64,000 nucleotides of DNA from an uncultured Prochlorococcus sp. (GTDB lineage: Bacteria > Cyanobacteriota > Cyanobacteriia > PCC-6307 > Cyanobiaceae). This document shows, piece after piece, positions 39,598 to 49,899 of this stretch. Both the position numbers and the translations under genes were made by a program. Under the pieces are notes generated by a model. That model saw nothing but the letters and a program-made list of their open reading frames with translations, ran no database searches and was not told the origin of the DNA. The number at the start of each line of letters is the position of its first letter. Position 1 is the first letter of the stretch. The stretch is taken from assembly GCA_902583265.1 (NCBI GenBank), contig CACHVD010000001.1, forward strand, positions 62,001 through 126,000. Direction: 5' to 3'.

Positions 39598-40050
39598 TTG
39601 TCATTATCCTCTCAATACAAAGTAATCACATCTCCTCTTGGTGATGGATTACATAAAGATGGAAAGAGATTAACTCCTCAGAGGTTAAAAGTTCTTAATT
39701 TATTTGAAAATATTGGCTCTGGAAAGCATCTTAGTGCTGAAGAGGTTCATGAAAAGTTAGTTAAAACAAGCTCCAAAGTTTCACTAGCAACAATTTATAG
39801 AACTTTAAGACTTTTAGTACAAATGGGTTTGCTTCATGAATTAGAACTTAGTGAGGGTGGACACAGATATGAATTGCTTAGTAACGACACACCGGACCAT
39901 CATCATTTGATTTGTATTAGATGTGGAAGAACAGAAGAATTCGAAAATGAAGAAGTTTTAGAAGCAGGCAAAGTTGCAGCAAAAGTTAATGGTTTTAAAC
40001 TAATTGAATCCTCTTTAAATGTAAGAGCTATTTGTCCTAATTGTATTTAG
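39598..40050 (+). CDS. Fur-family metal-responsive repressor
   Basis: This 150-aa protein has a winged helix at about 20-90 (RLTPQRLKVLNLFE, ATIYRTLRLLVQMGLLHEL) and a C-terminal metal/dimer domain with HHHLICIRCGRTEEF and a final CPNC motif. The two CxxC pairs form the structural zinc site. Whether it is Fur, Zur or PerR cannot be decided from motifs. The start is TTG at 39598. Confidence 0.92.
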   Translation: MSLSSQYKVITSPLGDGLHKDGKRLTPQRLKVLNLFENIGSGKHLSAEEVHEKLVKTSSKVSLATIYRTLRLLVQMGLLHELELSEGGHRYELLSNDTPDHHHLICIRCGRTEEFENEEVLEAGKVAAKVNGFKLIESSLNVRAICPNCI

Positions 40051-40056
40051 TAGGTT

Positions 40057-40989
40057 TTAACTTAAAGTCCCTCCACAACTTGATCCAGCACCTGCAGTGC
40101 AAGCAAAACAATGTTCTTTTACAGCTACCCCGTAGTCAAAAGTAAATGATTCATCCAATAGATCAAAAAGTGTCTTTGGTCCTTTATCCTCTCGGAAATT
40201 TATTTGTTGGTTAAAGTCACAATCATAAATTTCTCCTAACCAATTTACGCTAATTGTCTTTTTACACATAAGATTTTCTAAATTCTTTTCATTAAAATTT
40301 TCTTTCAGTAATTTGTAATAAGTTTCTAGTTTCCCTTCTCTTCTAAGAGATTCTTCATATCTATTTATCGGCATATTAGTTATTGTGTATAAATTATTAA
40401 AAACAATATTGTATTTTTCGAATAGTATTTTTTTATAATCCTTCTCCAATAATTCCTGAGAAGGAGGAAGAATTGGGCTTACAGGATTGTAAACAAGGTT
40501 TAATTGTAATCCATTTTCTTTTTTTCCATAGCCTAAATCATTAAGAATTTTTATGGCATTAATACTTTTTTCAAAAACCCCAAAACCCCTTTGAAAATCA
40601 ACATTATTTTTTTCATAACACGGTAGCGAAGCAGTAACTATCACTTTATTATTTGCAAGAAATTGAGGAAGATCTTCATAACCTTCTTCAAAGAAAATTG
40701 TCAAATTGCACCTGTCAATAATATCAATTTGTTTTGTGCTCAAACTGTTTATTAGGTTTTTAAACTCTGGGTGAAGTTCTGGCGCACCACCTGTAATATC
40801 TAAAGTCTTGATTTTGTATTTTTCAATTATCTTTGGAATAAGAGATATCATTTCATTGGACATCTTTTCAGTCCTTAGGGGACTCGAATTGACATGACAA
40901 TGCTTGCAAGCCTGATTGCATTTATAACCTATGTTAATTTGCAGTGTTTCTATAGGTTCTTTATTTATTGGGGGGAATTTTTCTTTCAT
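40057..40989 (-). CDS. arsS: Radical SAM protein, ArsS-like (arsenosugar biosynthesis)
   Basis: The N-terminal radical-SAM cluster motif CNQACKHCHVN (cysteines C24, C28 and C31) is followed by LDITGGAPELHPEF. The C-terminal Cys-rich end CFACTAGAGSSCGG is characteristic of the ArsS family (DUF3641). ArsS makes the 5'-deoxyadenosyl-arsenic bond that leads to arsenosugars, a route for arsenic detoxification. I use the ATG at 40989 (MKEKFPPI); the frame extends six codons further to a TTG. No arsM methyltransferase lies next to it in this window. Confidence 0.88.
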   Translation of the reverse strand: MKEKFPPINKEPIETLQINIGYKCNQACKHCHVNSSPLRTEKMSNEMISLIPKIIEKYKIKTLDITGGAPELHPEFKNLINSLSTKQIDIIDRCNLTIFFEEGYEDLPQFLANNKVIVTASLPCYEKNNVDFQRGFGVFEKSINAIKILNDLGYGKKENGLQLNLVYNPVSPILPPSQELLEKDYKKILFEKYNIVFNNLYTITNMPINRYEESLRREGKLETYYKLLKENFNEKNLENLMCKKTISVNWLGEIYDCDFNQQINFREDKGPKTLFDLLDESFTFDYGVAVKEHCFACTAGAGSSCGGTLS

Positions 40990-41029
40990 AAATATATTAT
41001 TTATCAATTATTATTCGAAAATTCAAAAG

Positions 41030-42250
41030 TCAACTATTTTTTTTAAAGTTTGATCTCTTACTAGCAAGTTCAATAAACCAACTTATGTATTCTTTGGGAC
41101 CATTTTTAAAAACTATGTCAAATTTTAAATTGTCATGGACATCACTGATCCCTATTAAACCAGTTTTTTTTGTTGAGGGTCTTTCAACTTCTCCAGAACT
41201 ACTATCTACAAAAATTATTTTATTCTTAATCCCAAATTCATTACCTAATATTTGTATTAATTCTAGAAAAGACCTGTCACTTCCTCCTCTTGAATAACTT
41301 TTTTCATCATTATTTTTTTTTGATGTGACTGTGTCACCAACTCCTACAATCAAAGGCATATCTTCTTTTTGAATAGTTCTTTTGCATAAATCAATTTTTT
41401 CCCTAACAGAATTTGGAGAGTTTCTAAAATTAAAATTTCTTCCAAAAGGAGCTTTACCAGTTTTATCCGCAATAAATTTATTTAAAAGAAATAAAACTCC
41501 AGAATCTTTAACTGCTCCTTTAATAAGTAATTGAATGTCTGTTGATCCAATATCATCTTGAGAAGAAAGTTTAATTGTTTCTCTACCATTTTTATTACCT
41601 AAATTTGGTGAAATATGAAGGAAAAATGAGTTTTTGAGCCCTTCAGATTCAGCTTTTAAAATGATTTCATTCATCATTTTTTCAAAACTAATTTGAATAA
41701 GCTTTCTTTTATCAGAATCTTCATGAACTAAATCAAATAGACTATTGAAATTAATTGTTGGCGAGAAGCGTGTTTCACAAATTGATTTTACCGCGTGAAA
41801 ATTGATATCTTCTTGGCTAAGTTCAGGAAAAATATTCTTAACTATGAAATTAAATTTTGGTCTTATTAAACTAGGTACTTTTGATAAAAAATTTAGTTCT
41901 TTTTCTGAGACTCCTTCAAAACTTCTTTCACCATTGTTGTCTTGATACTCTACTCCACAGGCAGCTAAACCTCTTAAATATAGTTCTTTGTTTTTAGGCT
42001 CAGTAGTGCTCCTTAAACTCCTCTCTATTATTCTGTTAACTCCTCTTGGGCCTTCATGTTCCCCGCAAGTTAATACAAAGAATTCCTCGGCAAATTCTTT
42101 TACTGCATAGATATATTTTGATTCTAATTCTCTAGTCATTGGATCTTTAACTAAAGGGATACAAACTCCGTCAATGTCTTGAATAAATAAGATATTTTTA
42201 GAAGAAATTAATTGTTTTTGTTCATTTAAATTACTTGCCAGATATTCCAT
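41030..42250 (-). CDS. stpA: Glucosylglycerol-3-phosphate phosphatase (StpA/GgpP-like)
   Basis: This is a HAD-type phosphatase. FIQDIDGVCIPLVKDPMTR holds the DxD nucleophile pair. TCGEHEGPRGVNRI, KNSFFLHISPNLG, DIGSTDIQLLIKGAVKDSGV and LIVGVGDTVTSKK match the Synechocystis StpA pattern as I remember it. It would release the compatible solute glucosylglycerol from its phosphate. The frame opens ten codons earlier at a GTG (42280); I prefer the ATG at 42250. It is divergent from a G3P-dehydrogenase-like gene. No ggpS (the synthase) lies in the window. Confidence 0.87.
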   Translation of the reverse strand: MEYLASNLNEQKQLISSKNILFIQDIDGVCIPLVKDPMTRELESKYIYAVKEFAEEFFVLTCGEHEGPRGVNRIIERSLRSTTEPKNKELYLRGLAACGVEYQDNNGERSFEGVSEKELNFLSKVPSLIRPKFNFIVKNIFPELSQEDINFHAVKSICETRFSPTINFNSLFDLVHEDSDKRKLIQISFEKMMNEIILKAESEGLKNSFFLHISPNLGNKNGRETIKLSSQDDIGSTDIQLLIKGAVKDSGVLFLLNKFIADKTGKAPFGRNFNFRNSPNSVREKIDLCKRTIQKEDMPLIVGVGDTVTSKKNNDEKSYSRGGSDRSFLELIQILGNEFGIKNKIIFVDSSSGEVERPSTKKTGLIGISDVHDNLKFDIVFKNGPKEYISWFIELASKRSNFKKNS

Positions 42251-42370
42251 ATTTATAATTTTTTTTCTTTTAATTTCCACTTTCTCAAAAATTATAAATT
42301 AAAAAACTCAAAATTTTCAATAAATAATTTGCTATGTTCAAAAATTGCTTTAATGTAGAAAAATGTTGGT

Positions 42371-43918
42371 TTGGGTAAGAAATTAAAAATTTATCAAGAG
42401 TTTCCAAAAATGAAGAATAATTTCGTAGAAAACATCAAAGATGAAAAATTTTTTTATTCATTAATTGAAGATATAGAGAATAGCAAAGTTGGATTTTACA
42501 GTGTTGGTTTATATCCTGCATCACTAGCATACAACTGTGCTATGCATGGAAAATCAAATAATATTCTCTTGGCTCCTAGGGAAGATAGAGATTTGTTAGG
42601 TGCTTTCTCAAATGATGTTATTTCTGATATGGATAATGAGATTATTGAAAAGATTAAGAGAATGGGAAATTATTCTTCAGAGGGAAAAATAAAGTCTTTT
42701 GATCTAAAAGATCTTCTCTTGAAATGTGAGATGGTTATTCTTGCTTCAAATAGTAATCACATACAAGATGATGTTACAAATGCTTTAGAACTCAGAAAAA
42801 ATTTAAAAAGAGAAAATGTTGTTCTTGGCTGTCTAGTCGGTTCTTTTTGTATTGATAATAAAAATAAAAACCCTTTTATTCTTTGTAATAAATATCCAAA
42901 TTTAGCTTTTTTTACAGGATTTCATCGTCACGGAGCTTTACGAAATCCTAATGATAGTTTTACTGCAAATTTCTGCCATCCTGATGCGCTAACAGCATTA
43001 ATAGGAGCACGCATTTTGAATCAATTATCACCGAAAATTCAAGTTTCTCCTGGCGTTCACAATATTGAATGTCAATATATAAAATCAATAAAAAACATCT
43101 CATCAATATTTGCAGGTTTTGTAAATAACTTTCATTCCGATAAGCCAGGAATGCTGCCTACCATTAATACGATTTTGTTAACTCAATGTTTAGATCAGGC
43201 CGCAACAATATCAATAAAAGTTAGAAAAGAAAATAAATTAGATAATAAATATCTTTCATTAAAAGAACTTGGTTATGGTGAAGAAATAATTAGTGCAAGG
43301 GAAATAATTAATGATAAATTTTGTGAAAAAGGAGATTATACTTTTTCTCAATTAAATGCTGTTAAGGCTGATGTCTTAGGGAGTATGACTCTACCAAATG
43401 AAGGAAAACCAACACGGAATTTTCAAGCAGGACAAGTTTTATCAGATATGCTTTTGCAACTCAAAAGATGTCCAAAAGATGTCTCAGAATTTGTAAATTG
43501 GTGTAATAAATACTCTCTCAGTCAAGGAGGTTTAGAAGGTCTAAAATCTTTAAAATTTTGGCCAGACATTTATAAAGAATTCAAAATTAAAAATAACAAT
43601 TGTTCAATGATTAATCTGATTTATTTATGCTTTAATGCTAATTTAGAAGAAAAAAAAGAAATTTATAAAGTTTTAATTAGTTCAGAAGAAATCACTAATT
43701 TTTGCCAAGAATCTGTCAAATCTGAATTATCTTTCGAACTAAATGAAAAATTAAAAGGAGATTATCTTTTTGATAATATTGAAAACTTTTATAAGAAATT
43801 ATTTATTGACAAAGAGCAAAACGACCTTAAAACAAATAAATATAGTAATCAAATTTTAAAAAAAAATCCTAGTTATATCAATGTATTGAAAATTATTAAT
43901 AAATATTTTAATAATTGA
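42371..43918 (+). CDS. Glycerol-3-phosphate dehydrogenase-like protein
   Basis: This 515-aa protein begins with a Rossmann-like segment (VGFYSVGLYPASLAYNCAMHG, about 36-56) and has MVILASNSNHIQDDV and later GMLPTINTILLTQCLDQ and GDYTFSQLNAVKADVLGSMT. The layout recalls NAD(P)-dependent glycerol-3-phosphate dehydrogenases, but it is longer and the similarity is loose. Divergent pairing with stpA suggests a link to glucosylglycerol, since glycerol-3-phosphate is the acceptor for its synthesis. Start uncertain: TTG at 42371 or ATG at 42410. Confidence 0.68.
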   Translation: MGKKLKIYQEFPKMKNNFVENIKDEKFFYSLIEDIENSKVGFYSVGLYPASLAYNCAMHGKSNNILLAPREDRDLLGAFSNDVISDMDNEIIEKIKRMGNYSSEGKIKSFDLKDLLLKCEMVILASNSNHIQDDVTNALELRKNLKRENVVLGCLVGSFCIDNKNKNPFILCNKYPNLAFFTGFHRHGALRNPNDSFTANFCHPDALTALIGARILNQLSPKIQVSPGVHNIECQYIKSIKNISSIFAGFVNNFHSDKPGMLPTINTILLTQCLDQAATISIKVRKENKLDNKYLSLKELGYGEEIISAREIINDKFCEKGDYTFSQLNAVKADVLGSMTLPNEGKPTRNFQAGQVLSDMLLQLKRCPKDVSEFVNWCNKYSLSQGGLEGLKSLKFWPDIYKEFKIKNNNCSMINLIYLCFNANLEEKKEIYKVLISSEEITNFCQESVKSELSFELNEKLKGDYLFDNIENFYKKLFIDKEQNDLKTNKYSNQILKKNPSYINVLKIINKYFNN

Positions 43919-43968
43919 TTATTTTTCTAATTTACTAGAAAGCAAAGTTCTTAATTTATTTACTAATC

Positions 43969-44670
43969 TTGATTGCAGGGTTAGAATTATTATGGTTTAA
44001 AAGGTTTTTTTTGAAAAAGGAATTAACTCATCGTTCTCATGAACTTAAAGCTCTTGGTTGGAATCAAGAAGACTTAACAAGATACGAAGATTTATGGGAC
44101 TACAGTCAAAGATGGGGATTAATAAATTTAGAAAGAGAAGACAGACAATTTCTTAAGAAGGCAGAAAAGTTACTCCCAAAGATCCAAAATAAAAAGATAT
44201 CCGTTAAAAAAACTATTGAAGAAAAATCTTATTATCTATGGTTAAATTTTTACCTCGATGAAATTAATATTTTTAGTAATTCTAATCTTCCAAAAAATAA
44301 ATATGGTGTTTGGACACTCTTAATTGAAGAGGAAATAAAACTCCTTAGGGAATTACAACCAGTTATGGGTCTTCCAGATACTTTAAAAGCTAAGAATCTA
44401 TTCGAAAATAGAAAAGAGCTTATAAATAAAGCTTTTAGCGAATTTGATGCTAAAAGTAATGATAAGGTTTTTAACTTTGATGAAGTTTTAAACAACTCTG
44501 AAAAAGATGTTGGTAAGAATTGGAAATCAATTACTGAAAAAGATCCTGAGGCTAATAAAACTTTTCCAATAATTGAATCTGCAAATATTGAGAAACTCAG
44601 ATCTGCGATAAAAGAGGATTTGAGTACATATATGAAAAATAATTACCCCTCATTAAAAAAGGATTTATAA
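43969..44670 (+). CDS. Conserved cyanobacterial protein of unknown function
   Basis: This 233-aa soluble protein is rich in Lys and Glu and predicted mostly helical. Its N terminus reads LELLWFKRFFLKKELTHRSHELKALGW. No domain or active-site motif is recognised. It has a TTG start at 43969, 50 bp after the G3P-dehydrogenase-like gene, and 73 bp before metY. Co-transcription with the upstream gene is possible. Confidence 0.7.
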   Translation: MIAGLELLWFKRFFLKKELTHRSHELKALGWNQEDLTRYEDLWDYSQRWGLINLEREDRQFLKKAEKLLPKIQNKKISVKKTIEEKSYYLWLNFYLDEINIFSNSNLPKNKYGVWTLLIEEEIKLLRELQPVMGLPDTLKAKNLFENRKELINKAFSEFDAKSNDKVFNFDEVLNNSEKDVGKNWKSITEKDPEANKTFPIIESANIEKLRSAIKEDLSTYMKNNYPSLKKDL

Positions 44671-44719
44671 ATATTTATCTTTTTTTTGTTTTTTTTTTGG
44701 ACTTTTCTAAGTTAAATAG

Positions 44720-46072
<1,353 letters not shown>

Positions 46073-46085
46073 GAAAGGAGATTTA

Positions 46086-46976
46086 TTGGCTTTAATAATT
46101 CCTAGTAACTATCACAAGATTAGTGATGTTGAGAAAAATCATATATCTTGGATCGAACCAGAATTGGCAAAAAGACAGGATATACGTCCTCTTAGAATTG
46201 GTATTTTAAATATCATGCCTCTAGGCAAGCAGTATGAATTTAACTTGCTACATCCACTTGGTTTATCTCCCCTTCAAATTGAGCCGGTTTGGATAAAGCT
46301 TAAAACTCACTCTTATAAAACATGGGATCTTAATCATCTGAATAATCTATACATTACTTGGGAAGAAGCAAATAATCCAGTACCGTTAGATGGAATCATT
46401 ATTACTGGAGCACCTATTGAACACCTAGCCTTTGAGGAGGTTAGGTATTGGGATGAATTTGTAAAAATTGTAAATGAAGCCAGAAATTCTTGTGCGAGCA
46501 CTCTTGGATTATGTTGGGCTGGCTTTGCGCTGGCTTATTTGGCAGGGGTCGATAAGAAAGTTTTTGATAGGAAATTATTTGGGGTATTTCCTTTAAAAAG
46601 TCTTGTTCCTGGACACCCTTTGATGGGTACACAAGATGATGAATTTATTTGTCCTCAAAGTAGATTTGCTGGATTACCAGATTTGGAAATGGAGAAAGCC
46701 CAAAAAGAAGGGAAATTGAATTTGTTGGCTTATGGAGAAAACGTTGGATATACAATATTTGAATCTTATGATCAAAAACAACTTATGCATTTAGGTCATC
46801 CTGAATATACGGTTCATAGAATTATTAGTGAAATTGAAAGAGACAAAGAAAAGGGAGATGTTCCTTCTCCTAAAAATTTTGATCCAAATAGTTCAAAAAC
46901 CTCTTGGAGGTCTCATAGGAATTTGCTTTTTCAACAATGGCTTTGGTTCTGTTATCAACAAGTTAGTCTTAATTAA
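46086..46976 (+). CDS. metA: Homoserine O-acyltransferase (MetA family)
   Basis: This 296-aa enzyme acylates homoserine at the first committed step of methionine synthesis. LNIMPLGKQYEFN and ITGAPIEHLAFEEVRYW are family signatures, the nucleophile is C143 in LGLCWAG, and a His sits in MHLGHPEY. Whether it uses succinyl- or acetyl-CoA is not safe to read from sequence; the partner MetY suggests acetyl. The start is TTG at 46086, supported by a strong AAGGAG site at about 46075-46080. Confidence 0.94.
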   Translation: MALIIPSNYHKISDVEKNHISWIEPELAKRQDIRPLRIGILNIMPLGKQYEFNLLHPLGLSPLQIEPVWIKLKTHSYKTWDLNHLNNLYITWEEANNPVPLDGIIITGAPIEHLAFEEVRYWDEFVKIVNEARNSCASTLGLCWAGFALAYLAGVDKKVFDRKLFGVFPLKSLVPGHPLMGTQDDEFICPQSRFAGLPDLEMEKAQKEGKLNLLAYGENVGYTIFESYDQKQLMHLGHPEYTVHRIISEIERDKEKGDVPSPKNFDPNSSKTSWRSHRNLLFQQWLWFCYQQVSLN

Positions 46977-46981
46977 CTTTT

Positions 46982-48547
46982 TTAATGAGCGCTTTCTATA
47001 CCGCCTAGTCTTTCAAATAAGTTAAGACTTTCTTTATTTAATCCTACAATTTCAACTTTAGAACCACCATTCTGGAACTTTCTAATAATTTGCTCAAGAG
47101 CAACAACGCCACTTTGATCCCAAATATGAGCTAAAGACATATCAATTACAATATTTTCTGGATGTTCATGAATATCAAATCCTTGTAAGAAATAAATTTT
47201 ACTTACAAAAAATAATTGTCCTTTTACTTTGTAGGTAGTCAAATTATTTTCTTTAGCTCTTGAGACAGTTATAACTTTTGCAACTTTTCTGCTGAAAAGG
47301 ATTGCAGCTAATGCGACTCCAGCAATAACTCCAAGTGCAAGATTATGAGGTTTTGTCAGCATTGTAACCGCAAAAGTCATAAGCATTACTGCAGTATCAC
47401 TTTTAGGTATCTTTCTAATATTTTTTAATCCATTTATATCTGCTGTACTTATCGCGATCGTTATCATGATTGCAGCTAAAGCAGCCATTGGTATTGCTCC
47501 AATCCAAGACTTCAAGAGGATAATCATAATTAGTAGAGATATACCTGAGGAGAGAGTTGATAATCTAGATTTACCACCATTTTCGGTATTCATAACAGAT
47601 TGCCCAACCAATGCACATCCTGCCATTCCACCAAATAAGGATGCCACAATATTTGCGATTCCCTGTCCTCTTGCTTCTTTATTTTTATTAGAATTTGTAT
47701 CAGTCACATCATCTAAAATGTCTTGAGTTAAAAAGGTTTCCATTAAACCAACGAGAGATATTGCAAGTGAAGTCGGTAAAATAATTCCTAATGTTTCAAG
47801 ACTAAAAGGTACTTTCCCATTTTCTATTGATCCAAAAGGAAGAGAAATACTTGGTAATCCATCAGGTAATTTACCCAAATCGCTAACTGTCGGGACATCT
47901 AGATTCAAGAATATGCTTATGAGAGTAATTACTACTATCGCGATAAGTTGAGATGGGACTACTTTTGTGATTTTTGGAAGCCCATAGATAATTATTAATC
48001 CTAGGATTACAAGAATCCAAACCACTGGGATCTGAGAGTTAACTGGATACTGACTCAAATTTTGTTCAATTAATCCTTTTGATTCTTTAATACCTATTCC
48101 TAACTGAGGTAGTTGTGCCTGAAATATTAAAAGCGCCAGTGAATTTACAAATCCACTTAATACTCCCGTTGGCACGAATCTCATTTGGTAGGCAAGTCTT
48201 AAATATCCCCAAAGAATTTGGAAAATTCCAGTTAATATTCCAGCTGCAATAAGATACGGGACTCCTAATCCAGGAGCTTGTGATTCTCCATAAGCAACAA
48301 GTCCAGTCATCAAAAGAGCTGTTGAACCTGTAGCTGAAGTGATCATCCCCCTTCTTCCTCCAACAATCGCAATTGTTATAGATAAGCAAAATGCACCAAA
48401 AAGGCCAACTTTAGGATCTACACCAGCTATACCTGAAAAAGCAATTGCTTCTGGGATCATTGCAAAAGCAACAACTAAGCCTGAGAGAATATTTGACTTT
48501 GGATCATCTAACCAATTTTTAGATAAATATCTTGAGAAATTTGACAT
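46982..48547 (-). CDS. SulP-family anion transporter with STAS domain
   Basis: This 521-aa protein has about ten to twelve membrane segments (PKSNILSGLVVAFAMIPEAIA at the start, GSTALLMTGLVAYG, NSLALLIFQAQLP) and a C-terminal STAS domain from about 420 (NIVIDMSLAHIWDQSGVVAL). Cyanobacterial SulP members include the bicarbonate transporter BicA and sulfate carriers. Motifs alone do not separate these. It is convergent with metA (5 bp between stops). Confidence 0.9.
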   Translation of the reverse strand: MSNFSRYLSKNWLDDPKSNILSGLVVAFAMIPEAIAFSGIAGVDPKVGLFGAFCLSITIAIVGGRRGMITSATGSTALLMTGLVAYGESQAPGLGVPYLIAAGILTGIFQILWGYLRLAYQMRFVPTGVLSGFVNSLALLIFQAQLPQLGIGIKESKGLIEQNLSQYPVNSQIPVVWILVILGLIIIYGLPKITKVVPSQLIAIVVITLISIFLNLDVPTVSDLGKLPDGLPSISLPFGSIENGKVPFSLETLGIILPTSLAISLVGLMETFLTQDILDDVTDTNSNKNKEARGQGIANIVASLFGGMAGCALVGQSVMNTENGGKSRLSTLSSGISLLIMIILLKSWIGAIPMAALAAIMITIAISTADINGLKNIRKIPKSDTAVMLMTFAVTMLTKPHNLALGVIAGVALAAILFSRKVAKVITVSRAKENNLTTYKVKGQLFFVSKIYFLQGFDIHEHPENIVIDMSLAHIWDQSGVVALEQIIRKFQNGGSKVEIVGLNKESLNLFERLGGIESAH

Positions 48548-48577
48548 TTTAAGTTTCTTTATAATTAAGAAGTTACC

Positions 48578-49858
48578 TCATAAAGGAGGCAAAATACCTT
48601 GTGGGTCAAAAATATTCTTTAAAGTTTTTAATTCATTCATTCTATCTCCAAAGGCTAATGTAATTTCTTCATCATGAGAATTTAAATGATTATGCAATTG
48701 GGCTAAGTGAATATTTGGATAAAACTTTTTTAGCTTGCTCCACGATTTATAAATCCATTCCAAAGCGCCTTCTTTTTCTTGAAGATCATTTTTTTTCCAT
48801 GATGCATATATCCATGGTTTCCAAGTGCTTTTTCTATGAACAAAAAAGCTTGAGCCATGATTAAACTTTTTGGTTTTGCAACCTAATTGTTGAGAAGCAA
48901 TGTAACAGGAATTATTAGGTTTATTATCCATTATTTCATCCAAACATTTTATGAAAATTGGGATATCATTTTTTAAATCTTCTCCAAGAAGACTAATTAC
49001 CTCAGAATGGTTATTTGCATTAAGTTCATATAAATTCAATTCCTTAGGGAAGAAATTTATTTTGTTAAAGTTTTCATAAAATTGTTTTTCTAGAGTGGGG
49101 AATTTGTCTAGAAGTATTAGGCATTCTTTTGTTCTTTTATCCTCTAAATTATTTTTGAGTTCAGCAAAAATATATATGTAAATTTTTTGGGCATAAATCC
49201 ATTGAAGACTAATATTTTCTGGAAATTCCTCTGATAGTTTTATTATTTCTGTAAGTTCATTTAGATTTACAAATCCTTCAATAACCTTAATTGAATTAGA
49301 TTGGATAGTCTTAAGTTCTATTTCGGTAATAATTGAAAAGAAGGGTGCTGCGCCTTTAATTCCTTCCCAAATTAATTGTTTTTCTGTATTTATTTGATTT
49401 TTTTTTAATGAAATAAATGTGCCATTACCCAAGAAACCTTTTATTGATTCAATATTATCAATTGCTAATCCGTAGGTTCTACTGAGCGGGCTTACTCCAC
49501 CAGTAAGTATATAGCCTGCTCCAGGAAGTTTAGAAAGTCCGATTGGAAAACTTCGATTATATTTTTGTAAATGATTTAATAGATCCCCCATTATTACACC
49601 ACCTCCAATTGTTACTAAATTGGTTTTTCTATCTAGATGAATTTTGCTGTGATTTTTTCTTAGATCAAGAGTTGTAAAACCATTTTTTGCACAGCTAGAA
49701 GTTGTGCCTCCACTACACACGCAAAGGTGCTCGAAATTTTCGTAAGAATAGTTATCCTTATTAAATAAGGATTTATCCACGTCATAAATTAATTTCTTTA
49801 ATTTTGCATCCTTTGAGTTGATATTTGGAACTTCAAGCAAGTTATTATTATTTTTCAC
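48578..49858 (-). CDS. FAD-linked oxidase (BBE/glycolate-oxidase-type fold)
   Basis: This 426-aa protein has a PCMH-type FAD-binding domain: SGGTTSSCAKNGFTTLDLRK, VTIGGGVIMGDLLNHLQKY and LPGAGYILTGGVSPLSRTYG. The C-terminal IFDPQGILPPL is the usual end of FAD-linked oxidases. The conserved His for covalent FAD is not obvious. Substrate unknown. The start is GTG at 49858, only about 40 bp from the divergent chelatase start, so the promoters must overlap. Confidence 0.84.
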   Translation of the reverse strand: MKNNNNLLEVPNINSKDAKLKKLIYDVDKSLFNKDNYSYENFEHLCVCSGGTTSSCAKNGFTTLDLRKNHSKIHLDRKTNLVTIGGGVIMGDLLNHLQKYNRSFPIGLSKLPGAGYILTGGVSPLSRTYGLAIDNIESIKGFLGNGTFISLKKNQINTEKQLIWEGIKGAAPFFSIITEIELKTIQSNSIKVIEGFVNLNELTEIIKLSEEFPENISLQWIYAQKIYIYIFAELKNNLEDKRTKECLILLDKFPTLEKQFYENFNKINFFPKELNLYELNANNHSEVISLLGEDLKNDIPIFIKCLDEIMDNKPNNSCYIASQQLGCKTKKFNHGSSFFVHRKSTWKPWIYASWKKNDLQEKEGALEWIYKSWSKLKKFYPNIHLAQLHNHLNSHDEEITLAFGDRMNELKTLKNIFDPQGILPPL

Positions 49859-49899
49859 TACATGATATTGATCTTTACTATTATGGTATAAGTAATAAT

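Noticed and set aside
49825-49899. Extended N terminus of the chelatase from the ATG at 49825
   Set aside because: The extension lies inside the divergent FAD-oxidase gene and adds residues before the conserved core that do not resemble the family.
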